A stretch of 64,000 nucleotides of DNA from Paenibacillus alkalitolerans (lineage in GTDB: Bacteria; Bacillota; Bacilli; Paenibacillales; YIM-B00363): the NCBI RefSeq assembly GCF_016482785.1, contig NZ_JAEMXM010000004.1, positions 62,001-126,000 on the forward strand. The letters run 5' to 3'. Under the pieces are notes generated by a model that saw only the letters and a program-made list of their open reading frames with translations, did not search any database and was not told the DNA's origin. This document shows, one piece after another, positions 18,188 to 27,732 of the stretch. The position numbers were made by a program, and so were the translations under genes. Each line of letters begins with the position of its first letter. Within the stretch, counting starts at the first letter, position 1.

Positions 18188-18520
18188 TATAAAAAAAACT
18201 GCGCATGAAGTAAAATCATGGAAGTCTAATCATACAGTTTTTTTGCGACACTGACGATTGTCTAAAGAAAAACTTTTCTTGAAGTAAAATCATGGGAGCG
18301 ATGTCAAAAAGTTTTTCTTGCGACCCGGAGAAGGTCTAAAAAAAAAACTGTGCATGAAGTAAAATCATGGAAGTCTAATCATACAGTTTTTTTGCGACAC
18401 TGACGATTGTCTAAAGAAAAACTTTTCTTGAAGTAAAATCATGGGAGCGATGTCAAAAAGTTTTTCTTGCGACCCGGAGAAGGTCTAAAAAAACTGTGCA
18501 TGAAGTAAAATCATGGAAGC
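18188..18520. repeat. Alternating array of two ~74-bp hairpin units (A-B-A-B-A')
   Basis: Five units share the core TGAAGTAAAATCATGG, at 18206, 18280, 18355, 18429 and 18501. Type A has arms AAAAAACTG/CAGTTTTTT and type B has arms AGAAAAACTTTT/AAAAGTTTTTCT, so the stems differ while both stay paired. The flank TGCGAC and a closing GTCTAA are common to both types. The A+B pair repeats almost identically with a period of about 149 bp. The array fills most of the gap between the PAP2 stop and the upstream glycosyltransferase promoter region. On the minus strand its T-rich arms could also terminate PAP2 transcription. Confidence 0.9.
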
Positions 18521-18532
18521 CATACACGACTA

Positions 18533-19060
18533 TCATCCAAAAAACGCAACAGTGCCGAACGCCGTCAAACATCCGACCAAACAACCAGCAGCCACGTCCG
18601 AAGGGTAGTGAAGCCCAAGATACATACGGGACATGCCGACGATCATAGCGATCGGTATCAGGATGAATCCAAGCAGCGGGAAAGCGACCACGAACGGCGC
18701 TACAACCGAGAAAATCGCCGTCGTATGACCGGACGGAAAGGAGTGGTCCTTCAGCGGTTTCTCGCAAGTGATGGTCTCCGGCAAAACCAGATACGGACGC
18801 AGGCGCGGATACATCTTCTTCATCACGGCTACCGGTATATGGCTGGCCGCAAGCGCAATGAATGCTTGCAGTCCGATTCTGGACCAGGGCTGCGGGGCAA
18901 ACAACCAAGTGCTCAGGGTCGCCGCAATCGTAGCGGTCGCCCCGCCCAAATGGGTGATTCGGCTCAGAATCATTCCGATCAAAGCGTGCTTAAATTTATG
19001 ATTAACGAAAAAGAACATACGCTGGTCGCTTGTTTTTAACCAGGCCATCACACGGCTCAT
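18533..19060 (-). CDS. PAP2-family membrane phosphatase (undecaprenyl-PP or lipid phosphatase)
   Basis: A 175-residue membrane protein with about five helices and the full acid-phosphatase signature: KKMYPRLRP (motif C1), PSGHTT (C2) and SRMYLGLHYPSD (C3 with catalytic His and Asp). Such proteins remove phosphate from undecaprenyl diphosphate (BcrC type) or phosphatidate or phosphatidylglycerophosphate on the outer membrane face. The sequence does not separate these. Neighbouring glycolipid glycosyltransferases make a lipid-phosphate role plausible. The ATG follows GAGGAGGAGCTCC. The gene is divergent from the GT4 gene at 19331. Confidence 0.9.
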   Translation of the reverse strand: MSRVMAWLKTSDQRMFFFVNHKFKHALIGMILSRITHLGGATATIAATLSTWLFAPQPWSRIGLQAFIALAASHIPVAVMKKMYPRLRPYLVLPETITCEKPLKDHSFPSGHTTAIFSVVAPFVVAFPLLGFILIPIAMIVGMSRMYLGLHYPSDVAAGCLVGCLTAFGTVAFFG

Positions 19061-19330
19061 ACTTAGGAGCTCCTCCTCATCATGTCTGTACTAATTGTAT
19101 ACGATAATGCCTTAAACAGAAAGGTATAACATCATCCATTGTAAATTGCTTTTGTTAATTGGATATAAATTTTTTTCATAAAATTTTATGTAGGAATTAA
19201 TTGTGTTCTTACGTTCCGATAACAAATCTCGCTACAATATATAGTAGTGAGAAAATCTTCATCTCAGTACAGTCTAAGAAGCCAGTCCGCGAGTAGAGGA
19301 AAGCGATTCGGTTGAGAAAGGGGATGCTTC

Positions 19331-20500
19331 ATGAGAGTAGCTTTGTTTACCGACACTTTTTTACCGGATGTGAACGGCGTTGCCAAGACGCTGGGGCGTT
19401 GGGCAAACTACTTGGAATCGCAAGGCATTGAGTGCAAAGTGTTCGCGCCGACCGGAGAGCAACAACCGGGCGCCGGAAGCAATGTGGTCGAACGTTTCTT
19501 CAGCATTCCGTTCTTTCTATACCCCGAGTGCAAAATCGCCATCCCCAACCCGATCAACATTAAGAAAACGCTGCGGGAATTCAAACCGACCATCATCCAT
19601 GTAGCGACGCCGTTCAACTTAGGGCTGTACGGCAGCCACTACGCGCGAAAACACGGCGTGCCGTTGGTCGCTTCATACCATACGCATTTCGACCAGTATT
19701 TGGCGTACTATAAGCTCCATTGGATGGAGCCGATGCTCTGGAAATATATGACGTGGTTTCATGCGGATTGCAGCAAGGTGTACGTGCCGTCGCCTTCCGC
19801 ATTGGAGCACTTGAAGGGCCGGGGCATCCCCAACTTGGAAGTGTGGGGCCGAGGCATACACTCCGAGCGGTTTCATCCGGATGTAGACCGCGACGAGGTG
19901 TTGCGACGGCACGGCGTCGACCCGCGGAAATTCGTCGTTTTGTTCGTGGGGCGCCTCGCGCCGGAGAAAAGCGTCGACGTTCTGATCGAAGCGTTCCGTC
20001 GCCTTCCGGAGCATGTGCGCCGGAACATGGAGTTGATCATTGCGGGCGACGGTCCGCTATATAAAGATCTCGCCGCGAAATACGCCGGCGACGGAGGCAA
20101 ATCCAACGTCCGGCTGCTCGGCTTCGTTCACGGCAAACGGCTGAGCGAGCTGTACGCCGCCTCGGACGTATTCCTGTTTCCGTCGGCAACGGAAACGTTC
20201 GGCAACGTCGTGCTCGAATCGCTCGCGAGCGGCACCCCGGTTATCGGCGCAGACGCCGGCGGAGTGAAAGACAATGTACGGCACGGCGGCACTGGGTTGT
20301 TGTGCCCGCCTGGCGATGCCGGGGCATTCTCCCGCGCGCTCCTGGAATTGTATAGGAACGCGGGTCTTCGAGCCCGGCTCGGCTCAGCCGGCAGAGAATA
20401 CGCAATGTCCCAGTCATGGGACCGCGTCTTCAGCCGCCTGCTCGACTCTTACCGCAGCGTCCCGCACGCGGAACAAACACAAGCGGCGCTAATTATTTAA
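19331..20500 (+). CDS. GT4-family glycosyltransferase (MgtA/SQD2-like)
   Basis: A 389-residue GT-B enzyme. The N-terminus FTDTFLPDVNGVAKTLGRW and VASYHTHFDQYLAYY are typical of glycolipid mannosyl- or glucosyltransferases of the SQD2/MgtA group. The donor domain has FVGRLAPEKSVDVLIEAF and the EX7E-type motif FPSATETFGNVVLESLASG. It most likely transfers a sugar from a nucleotide donor to a lipid or polyprenol acceptor. Upstream lie the divergent PAP2 gene and an AT-rich region of 270 bp. It ends at a clear terminator. The exact substrate is unknown. Confidence 0.88.
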   Translation: MRVALFTDTFLPDVNGVAKTLGRWANYLESQGIECKVFAPTGEQQPGAGSNVVERFFSIPFFLYPECKIAIPNPINIKKTLREFKPTIIHVATPFNLGLYGSHYARKHGVPLVASYHTHFDQYLAYYKLHWMEPMLWKYMTWFHADCSKVYVPSPSALEHLKGRGIPNLEVWGRGIHSERFHPDVDRDEVLRRHGVDPRKFVVLFVGRLAPEKSVDVLIEAFRRLPEHVRRNMELIIAGDGPLYKDLAAKYAGDGGKSNVRLLGFVHGKRLSELYAASDVFLFPSATETFGNVVLESLASGTPVIGADAGGVKDNVRHGGTGLLCPPGDAGAFSRALLELYRNAGLRARLGSAGREYAMSQSWDRVFSRLLDSYRSVPHAEQTQAALII

Positions 20501-20542
20501 ACGGTTCCGGCCGGACTAAAGTTTCATAATTATCGACAAATG

Positions 20543-20568
20543 AAGCGGCAAAATTTGCCGCTTTTTTC
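20543..20568 (+). terminator. Terminator of the GT4 gene
   Basis: AAGCGGCAA pairs with TTGCCGCTT and is followed by TTTTTCTT, about 43 bp after the stop codon. Confidence 0.9.
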
Positions 20569-20618
20569 TTATTCGCCTCGCACCTTCTCCTCATCCTTGA
20601 CCGCTGTTCATGCGACTT

Positions 20619-20681
20619 TTGTAACATTTCTGTAACATTTCGTCATACATTTGACATAAAAAGCGAGAAAAACGATACAAT
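20619..20681 (+). promoter_or_regulatory. Candidate PhoP box and promoter upstream of the GT2 gene
   Basis: Two exact 11-bp direct repeats TGTAACATTTC occupy about 20620-20641 (the first with T from the preceding run), and a third related copy (GTCATACATTT) continues to 20652. TTGACA (20651-20656) and TACAAT (20676-20681) follow with a 19-bp spacer. Direct repeats with 11-bp phasing just in front of a weak promoter are how Pho-box regulators bind. The assignment to PhoP is inferred from this pattern. Confidence 0.45.
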
Positions 20682-20702
20682 AAGTACATATCCAGAGAAA
20701 AA

Positions 20703-20743
20703 GGGAGAGCCGGAGCAGCCTGGCTTCGAGGCTCCCCTTTTTT
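20703..20743 (+). terminator. Leader terminator between the promoter and the GT2 gene
   Basis: GGG-A-GAGCC pairs with GGCTCCCC with one bulged base and is followed by TTTTTT. It lies about 20 bp after the presumed transcription start and 170 bp before the GT2 start codon. It therefore either attenuates the GT2 gene or ends a short RNA. No known riboswitch class was recognised in the rest of the 20569-20911 gap. Confidence 0.7.
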
Positions 20744-20911
20744 AAGCCTATGCTTGTCTACAGCTATGCATACGATTTTTGACTTGATTCGGAATGTAAA
20801 GCAAAATCAGTTAATACCCGGAGAAGGAATGCGCGAATCGGACAAATGCACAAACATTTCCGGTCTCCATTCCGTTAGTAAAGAGAGAATAAAGATATGA
20901 GGGGGAGAATG

Positions 20912-22144
20912 ATGCTGAACGGAATCGTTTTAACCGTGCAGATCGGATTGTTTTTGATAGGGCTGTACCAGCTGGTGTTATCTTTTTTCGGTTTGAAATT
21001 GAAGAAGGACAAGGTGCGCCATGCGCCGAAGAAAACTTTTGCGGTGCTTGTCGCGGCCCATAACGAAGAGAAGGTCGTCGGCGCGCTGATCGACAATTTG
21101 AAGGCCATGGATTACCCGAAAGAAATGTACGATATCTTTGTCATTTGCGACAATTGCACCGATGGAACGGCGGATATCGCTCGAGCTCACGGCGTCTATG
21201 CGATGGAACGTTTCAATGCCGTGCTCCGGGGCAAAGGCTACGCCATCGAGTGGATGCTTCGCGAACTTTGGGCGATGCCGAAAAAATACGACGCCGTCGC
21301 CATGTTTGACGCCGATAATTTGGTCGATCCGAACTACCTGCGGGAGATGAACGACGATCTTTGCAACGGCTCCCGCGTCGTACAAGCGTATTTGGATACG
21401 AAAAATCCCGTCGATTCCTGGATTACGTCCGCATACGGCATCACGTATTGGTTCTGCAACCGGCTTTGGCAAATGCCGCGCCGCAACTTGAAGATGGCCA
21501 ACTTCCTCGGCGGCACGGGGATGTGCTTCGAGTCCAAGCTGCTTAAGGAGATGGGATGGGGAGCGACGTCGCTCGTCGAAGACCTGGAATTTACGATGCG
21601 TTGCGTACAGCGCGGCGTATATCCGACATTCAACTATGACGCTAAAGTCTACGACGAAAAGCCGCTAACGTTCAACGCTTCGGCGCGGCAACGGCTGCGC
21701 TGGATGCAGGGGCATTTCGACGTCGCGCGCAGATATTTCTTCCCGCTGCTTTGGTCCGGATTGAAGGAGAGAAACTTTACGAAAATCGACACGGCCCTTT
21801 ATTCTGTTACGGTATACAACGTCTTGATCGCGTTCGTATTTACGGTGATTTTGATGATCGACCAAGCTCGTCCGGGGGACCCGAGTCTCATCTCGATTTA
21901 CAATTTCGTTCCGGCCTCGGCCGGCGTGCTATTCATGCTGCTGATCTATATGCAGTTCCCGTTGGCGCTCGCGCTGGAAGGGGTCAAATCGTGGAAGCCG
22001 TACATCGCGCTGCTGCTGTTCCCATTGTTCTTGCTGTCCTGGTACCCGATTACGTTCCATGCGTTCTTTACCCAAAACAACAAGAGGTGGAGCCATACGC
22101 AGCATACACGGGTACTGCGGTTGGACGACGTGCAGAAGTTTTAG
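20912..22144 (+). CDS. Membrane GT2 processive-type glycosyltransferase
   Basis: About 410 residues. One N-terminal membrane helix is followed by a GT-A catalytic domain and three or four C-terminal helices. Motifs are VLVAAHNEEKVVGALI, CDNCTDGTADIA, MFDADN (DxD), TSLVEDLEFTMRC (catalytic ED) and RQRLRWMQG (QxxRW). This is the cellulose/chitin/hyaluronan synthase-like layout for polymer or lipid-linked sugar transfer from a UDP-sugar. The ATG at 20912 lies 5 nt after AGGGGGAG; ATG 20909 is the alternative. It is preceded by a possible Pho box and a leader terminator. Product unknown. Confidence 0.9.
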   Translation: MLNGIVLTVQIGLFLIGLYQLVLSFFGLKLKKDKVRHAPKKTFAVLVAAHNEEKVVGALIDNLKAMDYPKEMYDIFVICDNCTDGTADIARAHGVYAMERFNAVLRGKGYAIEWMLRELWAMPKKYDAVAMFDADNLVDPNYLREMNDDLCNGSRVVQAYLDTKNPVDSWITSAYGITYWFCNRLWQMPRRNLKMANFLGGTGMCFESKLLKEMGWGATSLVEDLEFTMRCVQRGVYPTFNYDAKVYDEKPLTFNASARQRLRWMQGHFDVARRYFFPLLWSGLKERNFTKIDTALYSVTVYNVLIAFVFTVILMIDQARPGDPSLISIYNFVPASAGVLFMLLIYMQFPLALALEGVKSWKPYIALLLFPLFLLSWYPITFHAFFTQNNKRWSHTQHTRVLRLDDVQKF

Positions 22145-22180
22145 GCCGCAACTGTTTCGGATAGATTCGGGCGGGTTGTA

Positions 22181-22209
22181 TTGACAACCTTGCGTTTGCG
22201 TGATATATT
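22181..22209 (+). promoter_or_regulatory. Promoter of the infC-rpmI-rplT operon
   Basis: TTGACA (22181-22186), a 17-bp spacer and TATATT (22204-22209) form a near-consensus SigA promoter. Confidence 0.88.
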
Positions 22210-22215
22210 TTTGGA

Positions 22216-22380
22216 TGAGTTTTGTTTTTCTTATTTATTTGGCACAAAGCAGAAGCGCCCGCTTCTCACCTGTCCGATTGTTTAATCGGCCGGTATCGCC
22301 GCTACACGAGATTGCGACCCGATTACGTAAGTGCGTTATTCGGCAGAACGCGGGCACTGATTGCAGTGCTCGCTTTTTAT
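22216..22380 (+). promoter_or_regulatory. L20-type autoregulatory leader of infC-rpmI-rplT
   Basis: The 200-nt leader between promoter and infC carries a GC-rich folded region (AAGCAGAAGCGCCCGCTTCT) and ends in a terminator hairpin. In the hairpin GCGGGCACTG pairs with CAGTGCTCGC (22350-22373) and is followed by TTTTTATTTTTG. In Bacillales this leader is bound by ribosomal protein L20, which promotes premature termination. Position and architecture fit; covariation was not tested. Confidence 0.8.
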
Positions 22381-22421
22381 TTTTGTCAATGGTACGTTAT
22401 TTTAGTTGGAGGTGGCAAGCG

Positions 22422-22928
22422 ATTAGCAGGGAACATCAAATTAACGAAGAAATTCGTGCGCGGGAAGTGCGCGTCGTCGGTCCGGACGGCGAGCAAATCG
22501 GAATCAAGCAATTCCGTGAAGCGCTCCAAATGGCGGTCGATATGAATCTGGATCTGGTGAACATCGCCCCTACGGCGAAGCCTCCGGTCTGCCGCATTAT
22601 GGATTACGGGAAATTCCGTTACGAGCAGCAGAAGAAGGACAAAGAAAACCGGAAAAACCAGAAGATCGTCGACCTTAAGGAAGTGCGCTTCAGCGCGACG
22701 ATCGACGAGCACGATTACCAGACCAAGCTACGAAATGTGGTTAAGTTTCTGAAGGACGAAGACAAAGTGAAATGCACGATCCGTTTCCGCGGCCGTGAAA
22801 TCACACATGCCGACGTCGGACAGAAGGTGCTTGAGCGCGTGGCGAAAGAAGTCGAAGAAATCTCCGTGCAAGAGCGCCGTCCAAAGCTCGAAGGCCGAAG
22901 CATGATTATGATTTTGGCCCCGAAATAA
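22422..22928 (+). CDS. infC: Translation initiation factor IF-3 (AUU start)
   Basis: A 168-residue IF-3, which binds the 30S subunit and checks start-codon selection. The N-domain reads INEEIRAREVRVVGPDGEQIG, the linker region IMDYGKFRYEQQKKDKE, and the C-domain LKEVRFSATIDEHDYQTKLR and GRSMIMILAPK. No ATG is placed correctly. ATT at 22422 lies 6 nt behind GGAGGTGG, the unusual AUU start that infC uses to repress itself in many bacteria. It is the first gene of the infC-rpmI-rplT operon. Confidence 0.96.
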   Translation: MSREHQINEEIRAREVRVVGPDGEQIGIKQFREALQMAVDMNLDLVNIAPTAKPPVCRIMDYGKFRYEQQKKDKENRKNQKIVDLKEVRFSATIDEHDYQTKLRNVVKFLKDEDKVKCTIRFRGREITHADVGQKVLERVAKEVEEISVQERRPKLEGRSMIMILAPK

Positions 22929-22977
22929 CAATAACTTTTACGAAGCATCTTGACTATATTTAGGAGGAACATTTGTC

Positions 22978-23178
22978 ATGCCGAAAATGAAAACGCACAG
23001 CTCCCTGAAAGACCGTTTCAAAGTGACGGGCACAGGCAAAGTAAAGCGTTACAAAGCATATAAGAACCACTTGCTTTCGGGCAAGAGCGCGCGCCAAAAG
23101 CGCGGTTTGTCCACGCAGCCGCTTATGCATGAAGGCGACTATGCGCGCCTTAAGCAGCAATTGAAGAACATCAAGTAA
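22978..23178 (+). CDS. rpmI: 50S ribosomal protein L35
   Basis: A 66-residue basic protein starting [20 protein letters not shown], the usual L35 start and length. The ATG follows AGGAGG. It lies between infC and rplT in the conserved order. L35 belongs to the large ribosomal subunit. Confidence 0.97.
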   Translation: MPKMKTHSSLKDRFKVTGTGKVKRYKAYKNHLLSGKSARQKRGLSTQPLMHEGDYARLKQQLKNIK

Positions 23179-23223
23179 GATTCGACACAAGCATTTCCAG
23201 AGATTATATAGGAGGGTTTTACC

Positions 23224-23583
23224 ATGGCAAGAGTTAAGGGCGGGTTCGTTACTCGCCGTCGTCATAAAAAGTTTTTAAAGCTCGCGAAAGGTTACTTCGG
23301 CGCGAAGCACCGCCTGTTTAAGAAGGCTCATGAGCAAGTGATGAAATCCTTGCTTTACGCATACCGCGACCGCCGCCAGACGAAGCGCAACTTCCGCAAG
23401 CTGTGGATCGTGCGGATCAACGCTGCCGCACGCATGAACGGTTTGTCTTACAGCCGTATGATGCACGGTTTGAAATTGGCCGGCGTTCAAGTGAACCGCA
23501 AGATGCTCGCCGACCTCGCGGTCAACGACATCAACGCGTTCAACACGCTTGCGGGCAAAGCGAAAGAGAAAATCAACGCGTAA
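23224..23583 (+). CDS. rplT: 50S ribosomal protein L20
   Basis: A 119-residue protein ([40 protein letters not shown]) of standard length. L20 is needed early in 50S assembly and represses its own operon by binding the leader at 22216-22380. The ATG follows AGGAGG. The operon ends at the terminator just downstream. Confidence 0.97.
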   Translation: MARVKGGFVTRRRHKKFLKLAKGYFGAKHRLFKKAHEQVMKSLLYAYRDRRQTKRNFRKLWIVRINAAARMNGLSYSRMMHGLKLAGVQVNRKMLADLAVNDINAFNTLAGKAKEKINA

Positions 23584-23604
23584 GGAACGGCTTGCGCGAA
23601 CGAG

Positions 23605-23633
23605 CCGCCGCCGCCTTACGGACGGCGGTTTTT
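23605..23633 (+). terminator. Terminator of infC-rpmI-rplT
   Basis: CCGCCG pairs with CGGCGG and is followed by TTTTTGC, 22 bp after the rplT stop. Confidence 0.8.
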
Positions 23634-23646
23634 GCTTTCCGGACAA

Positions 23647-23835
23647 AATAACTTCAATTTTTGAAGTTATTCGGCTCGAGGCTGCCTGGTTCAGCGCAAT
23701 AGTTTCACTTTTTGAAGTTATTTTGCCCGTTTTGTTGGAAAATGGCCCGTTTTTGGATGAATAATTTCATTTTTTGAAGTTATTTCAAGCGAACCTGGGT
23801 GATTATGCGGAATAACTTCATTTTTTGAAACTATT
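23647..23835. repeat. Four ~25-bp palindromes based on AATAACTTCA/TGAAGTTATT
   Basis: Near-perfect hairpins lie at 23647-23671, 23698-23722, 23760-23784 and 23811-23835. Each consists of an AATAACTTCA-like arm, a T-rich loop of 5-6 nt, and the inverse arm. Where one arm differs (AATAGTTTCA, or TGAAACTATT), pairing is only partly kept. Spacing is 51, 62 and 51 bp. They fill the gap between the rplT terminator and the ilvB promoter. They resemble REP-type intergenic palindromes; no protein is encoded. Confidence 0.88.
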
Positions 23836-23916
23836 CAAAGTGTTTTGCTTCAATAGTGTGGCTGTTGTGAGGGTTTGCGGAACATTTTTCCTTGTTCAAG
23901 ATTTCTGAAAAAGCCC

Positions 23917-23945
23917 TTGACGCATATTTTGCTCGAACATATAAT
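23917..23945 (+). promoter_or_regulatory. Promoter of the ilvB T-box transcript
   Basis: TTGACG (23917-23922), a 17-bp spacer and TATAAT (23940-23945) precede the T-box leader. Confidence 0.87.
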
Positions 23946-23989
23946 AAGCTGTAAGAAAATTGTACACACTGTTGTTGTATACCTTGATC

Positions 23990-24372
23990 GGCTATGAAGA
24001 GGACGAAGCGATACGGGCTCTTATGAACAGAGAGCGATAGGAACGGCTGAAACCTGCGCCATAACTCCCGTATAGGCGAGCTCACCTCGGAGCTGTTCTC
24101 CTGAAACGCAAGGCGGCGCTTTAAGGCTGTAAAGCTTAACATCGGTAACGCAAGTTGCCGGCCGGCCAGCCTGTATGCCTGCTTATTAGGGAGAATCGGA
24201 ATGGCACACGTTACCGTGCTGCAGATACGATTGTGCGCTTGCGCGCCAACGTTACCTGCCGAGGCTGTCATCGCAAGATGGCGGCGAATTTTGGGTGGTA
24301 CCGCGAAAGAACAACCCCTTTCGTCCCATATGCTCACCGTTACGGTGTAGTGGGATGAGAGGGGTTTTTTTA
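23990..24372 (+). promoter_or_regulatory. T-box leader of the ilv operon (probable Leu, CUC specifier)
   Basis: Stem I hallmarks GAAGAGGAC (from 23996) and AGAGAGCGATAGG are present. The T-box sequence GGTGGTACCGCG ends at 24305. A terminator follows, in which ACCCCTTTCGTCCCA pairs with TGGGATGAGAGGGGT before a T run. The probable specifier codon is CTC at 24081-24083, aligned with the second T-box of the window. Uncharged tRNA-Leu would pair with CUC and the T-box and allow read-through into ilvB. The leader is long because of an extra segment between the stems. Confidence 0.9.
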
Positions 24373-24401
24373 ATTTATATCCACGAATGGAGGGTCATCT
24401 T

Positions 24402-26150
24402 GTGAGCGTACAACAACTCAGTGCCGCGAAACTGGATAGTGAAGAGCTGCGCAGCCGTCTGTTGAAACCCGACCGCATATCCGGGTCGGAAATTTTGCTT
24501 CGTTCCTTGTTGCTGGAAGGTGTCGAGTGCGTCTTCGGATACCCGGGCGGCGCGGTGTTATTCATTTACGACGCGATGCACGGCAATCCCGATTTCAAGC
24601 ATTTACTCACGCGGCACGAGCAGGGGGCCATCCATGCGGCGGACGGATACGCCCGTTCGACCGGCAAAGTAGGCGTCTGTATCGCAACTTCGGGTCCCGG
24701 AGCGACGAACCTCGTGACGGGCATCGCAACCGCATATATGGACTCGGTGCCGCTGGTCGTTATTACCGGCAACGTCGCCACTACGGCGATCGGTACGGAC
24801 GCCTTTCAGGAAGCGGACATTACCGGCATCACGATGCCGATTACGAAGCATAGCTATTTGGTGAGAGACGTGCGGGATTTGGCCCGCACCATTCGCGAAG
24901 CGTTCCACATTGCGTCCACGGGCCGCAAGGGGCCGGTGCTGGTCGACATTCCGAAGGATGTTTCGGCGCACTTGACGGAGTTCCACTACCCTAAAGAGGT
25001 GAGCATTCGCGGCTACAATCCTACCGTGATGCCGAACAAGGGGCAGGTCAATAAGCTTCTGCAGGCGATCGAGGAAGCGGAGCGGCCGGTCATATTGGCC
25101 GGGGGCGGGGTCGTGTACTCCGGGGCGCAAGAAGAGCTGCTCGAATTCGTAAACAAGACGCAAATTCCGGTAACGACAACGCTGCTCGGACTCGGCGGTT
25201 TCCCGAGCGGACACGAGCTCTGGATGGGCATGCCGGGCATGCACGGCACATGGACGGCGAACACGGCGCTGCAAAGCTGCGATCTGTTGATCAGCATCGG
25301 CGCGCGTTTCGACGACAGGGTGACGATGAAGGTGTCCGAATTCGCGCCGCACGCCAAGATCGCGCACATCGACGTCGACCCGGCGGAAATCGGCAAGAAC
25401 GTCCCGACGGCGATCCCGTGCGTGGGCGACATCAAGGCGGTGTTGGAAATCGCCAATCAGAAGGCGAAGCCGGCGAAGTCCAAGGATTGGATCACGCAAA
25501 TCCAGAAATGGAAGCAAGAGCAGCCGCTGCGGTACAAAGATTCGGATACCGAGTTGAAACCGCAATGGGTTATTGAATTGATTAACGAAACAACGCGGGG
25601 CGACGCATTTGTAACGACCGACGTCGGCCAGCATCAGATGTGGGCCGCGCAGTACTACAGGTTCAACAAGCCGCGCAGATGGATTTCTTCCGGCGGCTTG
25701 GGAACGATGGGCTTCGGTTTCCCGTCGGCGATCGGCGTTCAAGTCGCCCACCCGAACGAGCTCGTCGTTTCGATCAACGGAGACGGCGGCATGCAGATGT
25801 GCTCGCAAGAGTTGGCGGTATGCGCCATTCATAATATTCCCGTAAAAATCGTCGTCATTAACAATCAGGTGCTCGGCATGGTTCGCCAATGGCAGGAAAT
25901 TATTCACGGCGAACGGTTCAGCCACATCGACCTGGCGGGAAGCCCGGACTTTGTCAAGCTTGCGGAAGCGTACGGGGTCAAGGGGCTGCGCGCAACCAAC
26001 AAAGAAGAGTCGCGCCGCGCATGGGCGGAAGCGATGGCGCATCCGGGTCCGGTCCTCGTCGAATTCGTAGTTCGCCGGGATGAGAATGTATTCCCGATGG
26101 TTCAAGCGGGCACGGCCATCCACGAAATGTTAATGGGGGATGACGAATGA
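24402..26150 (+). CDS. ilvB: Acetolactate synthase large subunit
   Basis: A 582-residue ThDP-dependent enzyme that condenses two pyruvates, or pyruvate and 2-oxobutyrate, in branched-chain amino acid synthesis. Landmarks are VFGYPGGAVLFIYDA, the catalytic Glu in LLTRHEQGAIHAADGYAR, SGPGATNLVTG, and the ThDP motif beginning INGDGGMQM with NNQVLGMVRQWQ. The GTG at 24402 follows GGAGGG with 7 nt; the ATG at 24387 contains that site and cannot be the start. The T-box leader controls it. The ilvN start overlaps its stop by 4 bp. Confidence 0.97.
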   Translation: MSVQQLSAAKLDSEELRSRLLKPDRISGSEILLRSLLLEGVECVFGYPGGAVLFIYDAMHGNPDFKHLLTRHEQGAIHAADGYARSTGKVGVCIATSGPGATNLVTGIATAYMDSVPLVVITGNVATTAIGTDAFQEADITGITMPITKHSYLVRDVRDLARTIREAFHIASTGRKGPVLVDIPKDVSAHLTEFHYPKEVSIRGYNPTVMPNKGQVNKLLQAIEEAERPVILAGGGVVYSGAQEELLEFVNKTQIPVTTTLLGLGGFPSGHELWMGMPGMHGTWTANTALQSCDLLISIGARFDDRVTMKVSEFAPHAKIAHIDVDPAEIGKNVPTAIPCVGDIKAVLEIANQKAKPAKSKDWITQIQKWKQEQPLRYKDSDTELKPQWVIELINETTRGDAFVTTDVGQHQMWAAQYYRFNKPRRWISSGGLGTMGFGFPSAIGVQVAHPNELVVSINGDGGMQMCSQELAVCAIHNIPVKIVVINNQVLGMVRQWQEIIHGERFSHIDLAGSPDFVKLAEAYGVKGLRATNKEESRRAWAEAMAHPGPVLVEFVVRRDENVFPMVQAGTAIHEMLMGDDE

Positions 26151-26629
26151 GTACACGGCATACGATCTCCGTTCTTGTCAACGACCAGCCCGGCGTCCTG
26201 CAGCGGGTATCGGGCTTGTTCGGCCGGCGCGGATTCAATATCGAAAGCATTACGGTGGGGGTCTCGGAAGAACCGGGACTCTCCCGGATGATTATCGTGA
26301 CGACGGGCGACGACTCGACGGTGGAGCAAATTCAAAAGCAGCTGTACAAGCTCATCGACGTCATTAAAGTGGTCGACCTGAGCGCCAATCCGATGGTGTC
26401 CCGTGAAGTCGCTTTGATTAAAGTTCATGCGGAACCGACCGCGCGTCCGGAAATTTTAGGCGTCGTCGATACGTTCCGGGCGAGCGTGGTGGACATTTCG
26501 CCCAGCACGCTGATCGTACAGGCTATTGGGGACACGGCGAAAATCGACGCGATCGTCGAGCTGATGAAGCCGTACGGAATTGTCCAGCTGTCGCGCACAG
26601 GCGTGACAGCGATGGCGCGGGGTGTGTAG
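26147..26629 (+). CDS. ilvN: Acetolactate synthase regulatory subunit
   Basis: A 160-residue ACT-domain protein (HTISVLVNDQPGVLQRVSGL, FNIESITVGVSEEPGLSRM) with the C-terminal ALS_ss_C half (ALIKVHAEPTARPEIL). It binds the catalytic subunit and confers feedback inhibition by valine or other branched-chain products. ATGA overlap with ilvB indicates translational coupling and 1:1 synthesis. Also called ilvH. Confidence 0.96.
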   Translation: MSTRHTISVLVNDQPGVLQRVSGLFGRRGFNIESITVGVSEEPGLSRMIIVTTGDDSTVEQIQKQLYKLIDVIKVVDLSANPMVSREVALIKVHAEPTARPEILGVVDTFRASVVDISPSTLIVQAIGDTAKIDAIVELMKPYGIVQLSRTGVTAMARGV

Positions 26630-27709
<1,080 letters not shown>

Positions 27710-27732
27710 TTGGACGCTTGCAACGCTGCATC

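Noticed and set aside
20744-20911. c-di-GMP or c-di-AMP riboswitch in front of the GT2 gene
   Set aside because: The conserved cores of these classes were not found; only a hairpin terminator is supported.
23831-24337. 168-codon open frame on the minus strand
   Set aside because: It lies across the promoter and T-box leader of ilvB, which is the real feature.
24603-26123. 506-codon open frame on the minus strand
   Set aside because: It is the antisense shadow of ilvB; composition is Arg-rich and no motif is present.
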